NCBI RefSeq assembly: GCF_000002075.1
Contig: NW_004797283.1
Span: forward strand, 1,180,218-1,244,217
Length of the DNA: 64,000 bases
From: Aplysia californica
Taxonomy: Eukaryota; Mollusca; Gastropoda; Aplysiida; Aplysiidae
Direction of reading: 5' to 3'
Made by a program: the position numbers and the translations under genes
Part shown: piece by piece, positions 1-11,400 of the stretch
Numbering within the stretch: the first letter of the stretch is position 1
Layout: every line of letters begins with the position of its first letter
The notes under the pieces: model-generated
What the model was told of the DNA's origin: nothing
Seen by the model: only the letters and a program-made list of their open reading frames with translations
Database searches by the model: none

Positions 1-1126
1 TATAAGAGCCCTACTTGCTACCACGTTGTATGTCCAAAGAGGAAAAAGGTGACCAACAGCAGAAAGTTAGATCAAACACTGTAGCTGTAAATTCATGTGA
101 GGCGTTTAATAAACTTAATATTCGAACAGGAGTTGTCTAGTTGCTGTGGGCTTGTTTTTTGTTGGGGTGGGAGGGGGTTGGTCTTGTCTTGTTTTGTTTT
201 TGTTTTTTGTTGTTATTGTGTGTTTGTTTTGCTGTTGTTTTGGGGTGGGGGGGTTTTTAGGGGGGGGGGTTGTTTTGTTATCGTTGGGGTTGTTTTTTTC
301 ACCAACTAGCCTACAGACTGCCATGGACTTCCCAATCCCTTTCGCAAGAGTTACCCATGCGCACACGGCATGGCACGATAACGGTCATCCAGTGTGAGGG
401 GCTAGAGAGGCGGAAACAACAGAGATAATATAAGGGTCTACCTGCCCTATTTGACCGTGTGCCAGCATTACTTGTACTTTGTAGACTACTGTACTATAGA
501 ACTGTTATCGATGTCACTTGAGGAATTCTGCACATTGGATTTTCTCTCTATTTAAAAAGCAGATTGGAGTACTTTTGCCACTAATGACAATTCAATGATC
601 ACATATCGCTACCTCAGAACAAGAAAGTTCTATTTGGCATTTTTGGACGCTTTGGGTTACTAAGACTAAGACCATGAGATCAAAAACCAAATGTTCTATT
701 TACTCTCATCAAATTCGTAAGATTATTCGGAGTCGTTATAAAGGTATCCAAAGATTGTATTCGGAAAAGCTTGACGTACCAGTAATGTGAAACTCAAAAT
801 CTTTTTCGTCAAATTTCTCAAGATTAGAGGTGCTGAGCAGAACTATGTAATAATTCTGAGGTAACGATATAATTATAGATCTACCCCTGCTGGTTTAATT
901 CTAATTCCCGTAGGTCTATACGGGAATCAAATCAACTTCCTTCGCCGATAAAACGAAAAGCCAAGCTATCACAATACAGACGTGAGCCAGTGTGTCCGAT
1001 TTTGCGGTGTCAACCATTCAAAAAGCTCCAACGCCAAGCATAATAATATGTTGTAAGCAGGCTTCGCGTTCTCGCACCGCACGTAGGCCAATACTAAACT
1101 AAAACCAGCCCATCTTGTATCATGTA
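1..1126. other. Non-coding, no gene seen
   Basis: T/G-rich stretch at 140-300; otherwise nothing recognised. The short frames here lack any domain and have no splice-consistent neighbours. Confidence 0.6.
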
Positions 1127-1312
1127 CAGGCGAAACTTTCTTAGAGGGCACTCATTGTTGAAAAGAGAAAAGTGGTTGTATTAGATACGAAGCCATTATT
1201 ATTACACAGTGTCATTTTTGGGTGAAAAATATACCTGGGAGGAAATGGATAGTTGTCGTTTGTACAGGTGATTGTCTTAATATACAGGTGACCGTTAGAG
1301 CAGGTTCGACTG
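1127..1312 (+). mobile_element. Tc1-type MITE (family M1), copy 1
   Basis: TA then CAGGCGAAACTTTCTTAG at left; right end GCAGGTTCGACTG. Core CACAGTGTCATT and GTACAGGTGATTGTCTTAAT shared by the family. The right TA is mutated. Confidence 0.78.
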
Positions 1313-1906
1313 GATGTAGAAATCTATTTCTATTACAACTGAATATTTTGACACGGCGCTCGAGACCTGTCAAGCTACCCGTAATCAAGCCAGGCTTAAT
1401 GTTCTTTTCAATTGGACAGCCCATAATCTAACAACTAACAGGATAGGATCAGACCAGTCGAAGGTCAAACACCGATCTTATAATTAAAAGTATATCGTCT
1501 AGAAGCGAAGGCTGATCATCGGTAGCAAACGTCTGAACTCCCTGTAAATTAAACATGCACTCCGTCACCTAAAATCTTCCTTAGGCTGCAACTAACATTA
1601 AGAGCAGTTGTGCCTCATGGTCAGTGAGCATAGTGGCTACATGTAGCAGTCACGTTTCGGAACAGGTATGTACTTCGACTAAAAATGTTATGAGTATCTT
1701 CCAAACGTGCCGAGTCTTTTTGCTGGTTCTAGCCTTGAAGCCTTATTTCGCTGGGCCATTGTGACTCATTGTCAGATTGTGATCACATACCCACGTTTTC
1801 TACTAAGAAATTCTTTTCCCAACGAACTTTGTCACCGTGTCCCCAATTGTAATTGCGAATATTTTAAGACCCCATCAATACAGTTTAGATCATTGAGGCG
1901 GTCGAA

Positions 1907-2110
1907 CTGGCGTCTGAGGTGTAGTGGTCACACGCAGGAGATCAAAGTTTGATTCCCGAATGTGGAGAAAAAGGTTTTATCGAGTATCTCGGTCTTTCGG
2001 CTGCTGGGATGTTGTATCTCTCACAGCTCGAGTTGGCCTTGACAGGCAGGGCCAGATGCTTGCCTCTTATATTATCTAAATTGTATCGACGGGCGCGTAA
2101 AAACACCTAC
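1907..2110 (+). mobile_element. tRNA-derived SINE (family T)
   Basis: Begins CTGGCGTCTGAGGTGTAGTG with a pol III A box (GGTGTAGTGG) and a B-box-like AGTTTGATTCC 35 bp on. The body includes GGGAT, GAGTATCTCGG, and the common 3' block CTTGACAGGCAGGGCCAG ... TATCTAAATTGTATCGACGG. Not a tRNA gene: no cloverleaf closes. Confidence 0.85.
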
Positions 2111-2285
2111 ATTTAAAAAAGAGGAGGTCGGCTGCATAGGCCCTGCTTGTCAGGGCGAACCCTGGCTGTGTGGGGCACAACATTCCAATAGGAAGATATA
2201 GCAATAAAACACAGCCTCTCAGGAATCAAACTCGCGTTTCTGTGTGTGGCTGTTTTTGTTTTTGTTTTTTATTTGGTTTGTTTTG

Positions 2286-2451
2286 TTTTAATAAGAGTTC
2301 TGCGGCACTTGTAACACAATTAAGTCATGTAAGTGCCGAAGATTAGAAGTGTTACAAGATAGTATAAACGCAGAAAAGAGGAGAGAAGGACGATAAGCGT
2401 TTGATAGGAAAAACGGAGCAAATCCCACTAGAGCGACCGCCAATCACCCAC
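2286..2451 (-). mobile_element. SINE family S copy, old
   Basis: TTTTAATAAGAGTTCTGCGG ... CCGCCAATCACCCAC, preceded by a T-rich tract (2243-2285) that is the A-rich tail on the minus strand. Confidence 0.75.
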
Positions 2452-4597
2452 TTGATTGCGACTGTGAAAAGCCTGACCACTACAAAACGGACGCGAGTTC
2501 TCACCATTTCAATCTCAGAATAAAATACAGGCACAAGGATTTGTCTATCAACACATCCCTTTCTACATACATGTACCATCTTACATTATACTGTCGATCA
2601 CAAAAAGGTACCACCTTTTATGTTTGATCTGTTCGTCTTTCCTTTAGAAAAAAAATAATTTTCGACAACGAAATTGAAATATGAAATATTTGACAGATAT
2701 AAATCAAGGTGAAATGATTGTTTTTCAACGAAAACGTCTCTTTTGTGAGTAAACTTAGACAACAGGAGTAAAATCCAAAAGTCACACATTGGTAGCCTAC
2801 ACCGCGTGATGTCCCTGAGCATCAGCACATCAGTGTAACTCCTGCGCATAGAGCACCCAATTCTGTCTGCAAAATAGTGTTTCAGGCATTGGTGAAGGCT
2901 TGCTGCAGCTGTAAAACTAAAATGGTTCTGGAACCGAGATTCACGTCAAATGAACACAGCCAATCCTGTCCCACAGGTGCTCAGTTGGGTTCAAACCTGG
3001 TGAAAGGACAGGCCGTGACTCCATTACAGTACAGCGACGTTATTCTAGATATATGAAAAACAAACAAACAAAAACCATACGGAGTGGAGTGCACGGGCAC
3101 ATTGTCTTGTTGGGATGTCATGGGCTGATTGTGTTGTTAAAGAAATAACAGAGAGTGCACATGTAGTCTCCTGTACACTTTTATACTCCCATCGTGGAGT
3201 TCAAATTGGAAGTAAAAATCATCCGAGGCGGGGACGGTGTCGCATTGCTCTGGGTCCACAGACGGTGTTCAGTTCATCCTCGCCTTACGGTGTTTGAGCT
3301 GTAAACGTAGTCTATCAATAAATGTCATATTCATAGTCTATGTGCAGGCAACCCAGTAACACTAGTCTTTAATTTTAATCACTTCAGTCTGTGATGTAGG
3401 CCTACTGTGTGCTGGCTGACGAGTAAAAGTACACAGGAAATTGTCTTGCGGATTGAGACGATTTATCAGGTGCACTGTCTTGATGTAATATATCGGTCTT
3501 GAGCAGGCATTGTTGCCCTTTAAGGACCAGTTCTGAGTTGGTCTTGAATAAACCAAGTCACAACCTACCATTGTCTCAAAAGGCTGATTGTCCTACGCCT
3601 GACGTTGAATAATATTGATGAATGTCCTCGCACCGCACCGCTGAGCATGCCGATGGCTTGATTTTCTGATCTTGAGTTAAAGGTACCGTCTTTTTTTGGG
3701 TGACAGTTATCAAATGTTATTGTGGCTTTAACATTAAGTGAACACAGATCTAGACCCTAAACTTAATTTAATTTTTTTTTTTTATTTGGAGTCATGTGGT
3801 CGAGGACAAAATCCGAATTTTGTTGTTCTTGTTTCAGTTTCACATGGGTGCTATAAACAAAAATTGAAGTACCAAAATGTTATGTTTATGACATTACCTC
3901 CTTTTCACAGTACTTTGTACTACTCATGTGAAAAGTATTAAAGCGTAAAGACTCAAAAGACGATATTTTTTAAACTCAATCAAAACGTGATACTTTTCTT
4001 TTGATCGTCAGTACATGTCGGCTATATATATATATATATATGTAGATCTAGTCTTTCTCTCGCTATTACTTTCTATGCGTTGATAGCGGCACTTAACCCA
4101 TACATTAAAACTAAGCAAAATCCACACACACTTACTTTTTTTTTCTCTTTTTGCAGACCCCCATACTTTGTACAAGGATGTTCAGTACTGTTCCACACGC
4201 CTCACCCCCCCCCCCCCTTTTTTTTTTAACCCCACCAAACTACACCGTATCCACGAACAGGTACGGTACATACAAACAAGATTTCCATAATATATAATAG
4301 TTTATTACTCTACTCTATACCACCAAGCACAAAAACTTTGACCTCATTTCCATCCCTTTTTAACAATATTGTATACAAGGTGAGGCATAAAGATCTCCAC
4401 TATTATTTGTAAGGGGCACTGTGTCGACTTTGGTAGAAGTAGAAGTAAACGTGGAGAGGCAGAGAAGGTTTTAGTTGGAAGGAAAAAGCTATCATTTTCA
4501 TATATACACATTTTTTGTTTGTTTTATGTCCCCTGGCTGGTTATGTTCTTTTTTTCTCTCTTCAATATATCCATTGTACAATGCATAATTCAGGCAG
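2452..4597. other. Non-coding, no gene seen
   Basis: Homopolymer runs (4205-4228) and a TA tract only. No supported coding frame. Confidence 0.6.
4022..4041. repeat. (TA)n microsatellite
   Basis: Ten TA units. Confidence 0.9.
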
Positions 4598-4774
4598 GCT
4601 TTAACGTGGAACCCACAAGGAAAACGTAAGAAGGGAAGATCAAAGATGACATGGAGTCGAGCGGTACAAGCAGAAATTGAAAAAGCGGGGACATCATGGA
4701 AACAGCTAGAGAAGGATGCTCAGAACAAGCTTCACTGGAGTAATGTTGATGGCCTGTGCTCCACTGGGAGTTAA
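4598..4774 (+). mobile_element. LINE (RTE/craniofacial-2-like) ORF2 3' end
   Basis: An open frame of 58 codons reads ALTWNPQGKRKKGRSKMTWS, then RAVQAEIEKAGTSWKQLEKD and AQNKLHWSNVDGLCSTGS plus stop. This is the standard C-terminus of endonuclease-reverse transcriptase ORF2 proteins ('W.P.GKR.RGR(P/S)..TW.R.....(E/I)......W.....A.(D/N)...W...V..LC'). Only the tail remains, as expected from 5'-truncated insertion. No stop interrupts it, so the copy is fairly young. Confidence 0.85.
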
Positions 4775-4931
4775 AAGGGACAAGAGAGAGAGATAATGCA
4801 TAATACTTGTTATCCCTTTTCTCTGTCTACAACTACATTTGTACAATGCACTATGGTCAAGCACATGTTTTGTCATTGTTTTCCCTTTCTGGAATTGTAC
4901 ACCCGAAGAGTTATCTCTGGATGTATCTATA

Positions 4932-5100
4932 CAGTCAAAATTGTACAGAAAATTGGCTATCTTAGAGTAGACGGGTGGAGGTCTTAATAACGTATACAGT
5001 GTCATTAAAATATCGTTGTTTTTTTAATGAAAGGGAGGGGGGTGGCTGTTAGTGCAGGTGATTGGCTTATATACTGGTGAGTATTAGAGTAGGTTCGACA

Positions 5101-5101
<1 letters not shown>
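4932..5101 (+). mobile_element. Tc1-type MITE (family M1), copy 2
   Basis: TA-CAGTCAAAATTGTACAG at left, GTAGGTTCGACAG-TA at right; TA on both sides. The (TA)n microsatellite starts at its right border. Confidence 0.82.
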
Positions 5102-5140
<39 letters not shown>

Positions 5141-5186
5141 ATATATATATATATACATGTATATTATATATATATATATATATAAA
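5102..5186. repeat. (TA)n microsatellite with TACATGTA steps
   Basis: About 40 TA units interrupted twice by TACATGTATA; starts at the TA flank of an M1 MITE. Confidence 0.93.
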
Positions 5187-5636
5187 TGTGTTTATGTTCG
5201 CACACTATCCTGAAGGCCTTCACTTCCTTTTATCTCTAACTCTAATATAATGTATCCCGGCCATATGATTGTAGAGTAGTCATGTGGTCTGAACGTACAA
5301 TAGACTTTGCTCAAGATGATGTCAAGAGGACTCCAAAAAAATTATCTTATCAGTTATGATCAGTCTCCTCCCTTTCTCTACAGTACGATGAGATCGGGGA
5401 TACAAAGAAGACAGTTATAATATCTGACTGAAAAGCACTTTATCAGACCAAAGTAAGTAAGACACATAATTTTATCCGTGGAAGCTGCTTAGAGATCCAC
5501 TTCTCCAATACAACAAGTGCTGTAGGATACAGAAGAATTTGTTCATAATGACAAATTCGGTTCTATTAGAATTCTAATTCTTTAGTACGAGTACTAGTAC
5601 GATGTTTTTCTTTTCTCTGGACTCCAAAACTTTTAT

Positions 5637-5832
5637 CTTTTACGCCTCTATCCAACACAATTTAGATCATTAGGGAGTCAGTCTTCAATGCTGCCTGTCA
5701 GGGCCAACCCTGACCCAGAGACATCCCAGCAGAATGACAGAGAAACTTGATAAAAATTCTCCCCACTTGTGATTCGAACTCAGGTCTCCTGCATGCGACA
5801 GTGAAGTGCCTAACCACTACACCACAGACATC
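5637..5832 (-). mobile_element. tRNA-derived SINE (family T), best preserved copy
   Basis: Minus strand reads TGATGTCTGTGGTGTAGTGG, TTAGGCACTTCACTGTCGCA, then GAGTTCGAATC (B box). Body GGTCAGGGTTGGCCCTGACA and 3' end CTAAATTGTGTTGG. Near consensus, so fairly recent. Confidence 0.88.
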
Positions 5833-5918
5833 AGTTTACAATTCCAGTTTTTAGAAAAAGGAAGAATTTTTTTTATTATTTGGTGATTTTTTAAAATCTG
5901 TAAGTTCTGAGGTTTTTA

Positions 5919-6265
5919 ATGTCGGCGTTTTTACGCTCCCATTAACACAAGTTACATCATTTATGAGGTGGGGCTCTGCTTCGACTGTCAAGGCACCCCG
6001 GAAATAGCAGGTCACAAGAGATTGACAAACATACAAAAGAAGTAGAGGAAAATGACAATAGTAAGGATCAGGAAAGAAAAAGCAACAGTTCACTGTTGTA
6101 GATCAGGCACAGTTATGAGCGTGACATGAGTCAGCCCATTTACAATTCTACTTCAACTACTATGCTTGAACGAAAAATGTCCCCCCTTTGGGAATGGCCT
6201 AAAGACATTACAGTCAGTGGCACTGCCTTCGTGCAACAGCGAAGCACATATTCGCTACACCACAG
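5919..6265 (-). mobile_element. tRNA-derived SINE (family T) fragments
   Basis: 3' piece at 5919-6000 (minus strand GCCTTGACAGTCGAAGC ... AAAAACGCCGAC) and 5' piece at about 6225-6265 (CAGTGTCTGTGGTGTAGCGA). The middle (6000-6225) does not match the family, suggesting one copy split by another insertion. Confidence 0.6.
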
Positions 6266-6404
6266 ACACTGTTACACTCATCTACATGTTTGTTTGAGTA
6301 AAGAGAACACATCAGCACAATGATAGTCATTTAGTTCCATGAAAAAGTAAGACAGACAGAAATAACAAAGGGAAAGTAAAGAAGTGGGACTTTGTTTTAT
6401 TTTT

Positions 6405-6587
6405 TAAATTTCAGTTAAAGATTTACAACACTTTCAACAAAATTAGGTCGTATAAGTGCCGACGATTAGATGTATTATTAGAGAGTAGAGTAACAAATGT
6501 ACGAAGAAAAGAAGGAGAGGTAAGGGCAATAGATGTTTGATAGGAAAGAAAGGGCAAACCACATCAGAGCACCCACCAACTACACAC
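6405..6587 (-). mobile_element. SINE family S copy, old
   Basis: Matches the family from TTAGGTCGTATAAGTGCCGA to CACCCACCAACTACACA with many differences; the hairpin stem is lost. Confidence 0.7.
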
Positions 6588-8202
6588 TTATTCAAGTAAA
6601 GAGAAGCACATCAGTACTAGTACTGGGAAAAAGTAAGACTGACAGAAAACATCTCAGGGGAAAGAAAAGATGTAGAACTTACCAGTGGCACCCTCCCACC
6701 ACCCATCTATCCCCTGTCACTACTAGCAGAAACAAGAAAAACTCTAAACTACTGTACGAAAGAAAAAAAAAGCAGAGGATATGTAATGTTTTCACTACTG
6801 CCAGCTTCTCACTCTGTGTGAATACATAACAAGAGATTCATCCGTTCAGTATAAAAGTGAAAAGTCTTCACATACCGCTGCTGTTAATAGTACATGTATG
6901 ATTACCTTACTTAACTGTTCAACCATAAATGCTACATGTACAACAAATGCCTCATAAATATAATTCCCTGGACCACTACAAACTTGACACATGCATAATA
7001 TCAACCCTTTACATGTGTCTGGACAATCTGACCCCAAATCAGCTGATATTGTTATCACTCATGTCCTATATTTATCAACCACTAACAATAACATCACAGA
7101 ATGCGGAAAAAAAGCTTAGTCAGCAAAAGATCTCATTTTATAGAGTAGAGAGTTACACACATACCAAACACAACAAGAGTAAATGGTGCATTTTGAAGTA
7201 TGAAATTTTTTTATTAACACAATGAATGAATAGCCTTTCTCAGCAAAACTTAAATTCAAACAAACTCATTGGTTTTTTTAAAATTCAACTGACATGGGAG
7301 AGCCAATTTAACAGATGGAAGAACACATTCTGATGAGTAAGTCACGCTTTTGACATAAAATTATGTCTAATAAATGTGTAAGAAGACTCCAGCGGAAAAA
7401 ACCACACAAATTTTATCAAATTAGTTCTTGCCCTTGTGGCACTCTTTAAAAATCAATATTAGATCTATATTTCTTCTCAACAAATGATTCCAAGGATAAC
7501 CCAGCTAGCTATGTAATGTAAAAGAAATGTTATACTCACAATCAGGTAGCCTACTTTCGAACTTTTAATTTCCATTTTTTTTTCACTTTCTTAAAATGTG
7601 ACTTATCTGGTTTTTCCACTGGCCCCTACATATATGTATAAACATGACTTCCATACAATGTCAACGTTTTAAGTGTAAAACATGGATCAACATGAGGATT
7701 TTAATGACTCTCAGCACAGTACAGTCAAGATAGTTTGACTTAAGGCAATACATAATCCAGCAAATTGCCTAAGAACTGGGCAAAGAGATAACATTCTCAG
7801 ATAAAAAGTAATGATTACTGAAAGCAGTATAAGAGTTTTGTGCTTCATAATTAAAATAAACAAGAGGAAAAAAACAAACAAAGGAACGACAATTAACTCT
7901 ACTAGAAAAGGGTATGTTGCTAGCAACCAATTCTCAGAACAGGCAAAAGAGGTACATGTATGGCACAGTCAAGCAATCCAGACACACACATGTTGTGCTT
8001 GACTTTGAAAGCAATATCTGATCTCTCCATATCTTTTTTTTTCCACCAACAAAACAATAGATATTCCAGCTAAAGGAAAGGAATGATAGCATTAGCGTAA
8101 GTGGTGACCGACTTTTGACAACAACAAAATTTATTTAAAAAATAATGGATGAAAAAATGAGACATATCATATATATATTACTAAATGAAATGCATTCTCT
8201 AC
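6588..8202. other. AT-rich 3' flank of the SWIB gene
   Basis: No coding frame or known repeat recognised. Confidence 0.55.
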
Positions 8203-8208
8203 TTTATT
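8203..8208 (-). terminator. Candidate poly(A) signal of the SWIB gene
   Basis: AATAAA on the minus strand about 170 nt after the stop. Such hexamers are common by chance in AT-rich sequence, so this is tentative. Confidence 0.3.
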
Positions 8209-8376
8209 ACAATTTTGATTTTTCTAAGTGCTTATGAATATTAAAGTAGTACCAAAAACTAAAATAAAAAAACAAAACAGCATTCGCATCGTTCGGCTGT
8301 TCATGTTCTCAATGGTTTCCCAATCATAATCCCATTCCTTCAAATGAGTTCACATGCGGAAGCTACGAACATCCAG

Positions 8377-8450
8377 CTATGATCGATGGGTATCCACAAT
8401 GTGCTTTTTCAGATACTTCATCATAGCAAAAGTCCGTAACCGTTTCACAC
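8377..8450 (-). CDS. SWIB-protein exon 11 (end of SWIB, stop)
   Basis: Encodes VKRLRTFAMMKYLKKHIVDT then HRS and TAG. 'KR.RTF.MMKYLK.H' is the closing SWIB helix, so the domain and protein end together. Confidence 0.92.
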
Positions 8451-11400
8451 CTGAAAAGAATATAATAAAACTATAGTACATAGTAATAAAAAAGACCTAG
8501 ACAACTTCCTTTTAACCTTCCCAATTTGTCATTATTTACTAGCAACTGGAGCGTCATGGCCCAAAAATAAACCAGACTTTTTGTACAATAAAATACAACA
8601 TGTACGTCAAGACCAGTTTTTGGGTCATACTTGTTTGTGAAGAAAAACATTTCCAGTTGATCCATGAGTTTTTAAATGACTTGCACCACGATAAGTACAT
8701 GGCTAAGGACAACTGTTGTAAATAAATGTTTCTCAGACATATCTTGGACTGATACAGTTGACTACAGATAAGTTAATGTCATTGTGGTTACGAAAAAGGA
8801 TTAACTCATCCAAAGATCAGTTATACCGCCAGGACCACAAAACAACAGGACAACAAAGTTCTTTCCCCTGCTCATACTAATAATTTTAATTTACGTCAAC
8901 TACTGTGGTAAAAATGGTGGCGGCAGGAAAGGCTACAGAGCAATAATAAAATTTATCCACATCATTAATCACTGCGTGCTCACATGCACGCATGCGTTTG
9001 TGGGGGGAGGGGGGAGTGTGTGTGGTTGCAAGTGCCCACTGAAGGAAATACTAACAACATGTGAGGCATCGTGGTGAAATCAGGCACTCGTCAAAATAAT
9101 TAAATCAAAGAAATCAGCATTTTTGGGGGCCCGATGGTCAATTTTTTCTACTTTTCTTCTTTTGGCTCAACACCTTTTAAGTCCATTTAAAAACATTTTT
9201 GGATGGCTTTTCTGAAAAACATTGATTACAGGCACAAAAAATGAAAATTTTCATTTTCCAAGGACTCTCAGGCTATGGCAGTTATCAAACTTTGGTGACC
9301 ATTTTTTCGCTAATTTTACCTCTGAAATCAGGTGACCCTGACCTCCTTCAATCGCAAATAACTTGACTTCTAGTCAACATAGATGGATACTTTTTTCCAC
9401 CAAAAGGAAGGCCAAAGAACAGGCTTTAAGATGATACCAATAACCCCATATGCCTAAAAATTGACTGATTCAACCATGTTGTGACACATATGCATGTACT
9501 CGCAACATGTACCTCTGCGAAAAACTCTTGCGTTCCCTTCACTTCACTGTATTATTGAGGTTAAATGTACTTGATCACTCTTTTCCATATTATGCTTTCA
9601 AAACTAATAAATATATTTCTAGCCTTTCGTTTGCACTCACTGAATAGAAAAGTCTGTTGTCATATATATAATTATAATATATACCCTATATATATGAAAA
9701 TATAACATAAAATCATCTTCATGAAGAGCTAGACCTGAAACAGAGATCGGCGATCATGATTCACCATTCATTTCTGTGTGGGTGCTCTCAAAAAACATAT
9801 TACAGGTATCTTATGCTTTCCCAGTCACCCACAGCTCAAATTCTCTAAGTAAGTTGTTCTTCGTCTACTGACCATCTGCCTCTTTCACCTATTTTTCCCG
9901 TGAGAGCGATGTTCAGGACATTTATGTCGTATCAACTGTTGAAAAAACTGCATTTCCCTTCCTAATTGTTCGTGTTACTGTATGGCCCACGTGGACTTCT
10001 TTCACCACTGCCTCATTTCATTTCCTTCTCTTTAATTCTCAAAAGTCTCCTGACCCCCCTATTTTTTTGCCTTTCATTTGTTTTCAGTATCTTACAACAA
10101 GATACTGACTATTATTATGGAGTGATATTCTAAATACAACTCACCATCCACAATACAAACTTCTATTCATTTACGGTGTACGAGTGTAACCCACCCAGCC
10201 ACAAGCTTTGAAACTTATGTCAATATTTCTCTATAGACTGTACCGGTGTAAAACATCCAGTCACTAGGAATAAGACTTGAAATGTCACTGGGACAGGGTT
10301 AAAATTGTATGACTGAAAAATGGCAAACATGTTTTTTTTTCTTGTAAAATGTCTGGTCTATTTTAGGGTCACTACATTTTCTCCTATATAAAATGTCTGG
10401 TCTATTTTAGGGTCACCACATTTTCTCCTATATAAAATGTCTGGTCTATTTTTGGGTCACAATGTACAATGAAGGGATAATAAGTGTATGATGCTATATC
10501 TTCTAACGTAACAACGGCCACCTAGTTTCGAAAGCATGAAAGCATGTCAGAAACAATGAATAAAGATCACATTGGCGGCTCACGCCAGTGGCTAGCCACA
10601 CCACTGAGTAAAACAATTTTTCAAGCTAACTGTTCCCTTTTTCAGTCATGATTGGTTGGAAGTGTTAAATTTTTTTTAAACAAGTTGGGGATAATTCAAG
10701 TAAAACGATACAGAAGAAAAAGAGATGGCAAATTTTAAGAGCTATCCACGATTTCGAGTTAACAATGTCTGTGTTAACTGTGCTTGATTATATGCTAGTA
10801 AATTCAAGTTTCCAGTACTGGGGCTGTAATGGTGACGAAACAGCATTTGGGGGAAAAAATGAATAAAAGAACTCACCAAACAAAGCTTCCATCTGAGGAT
10901 CACACAACATGTACTGCTTGTTTTCAGGGTCCTGATGAAGACAAAAAAAACAAAAAACCATGAGAACAGTAAACACCCATAGCAGTTGAGGCATGCACCA
11001 GATCCAAGTCTGGATCGCCTTTTTAAAAATATGGCTCAGATCAAAGGAGCATATGAATACTGAATAAATCCATGTTGATTAAATTTTATATCAACCACAT
11101 GTACAGGAAACTTCTTTTTCAACACATAAGACATTTTCAAACATTAAGAACAGCAGCAGTGCCCCCCCCCCCCCCCAACAGAAAGGGAGAATTTATATGA
11201 AGTCCGGCTTTTTCAATGAAAAAGTGTACAAATGCGTACACAAAATGCACTTGCTAGAAAATTGCACAAAGTCCAAAACTTCATGAAATGATTTTTTTTA
11301 AATTCTGTGTTTAATTTCAAGGTATAGTAAACTAAATGTCTTTGGGCGAGGATCAGTAAGGAACATCAAGCCTATTAGACACCCCAAGAGTGCTCACATT

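Noticed and set aside
5637-5832. tRNA gene (A and B boxes)
   Set aside because: No cloverleaf; same body recurs at 1907, 47495 and 58612, so it is a SINE.
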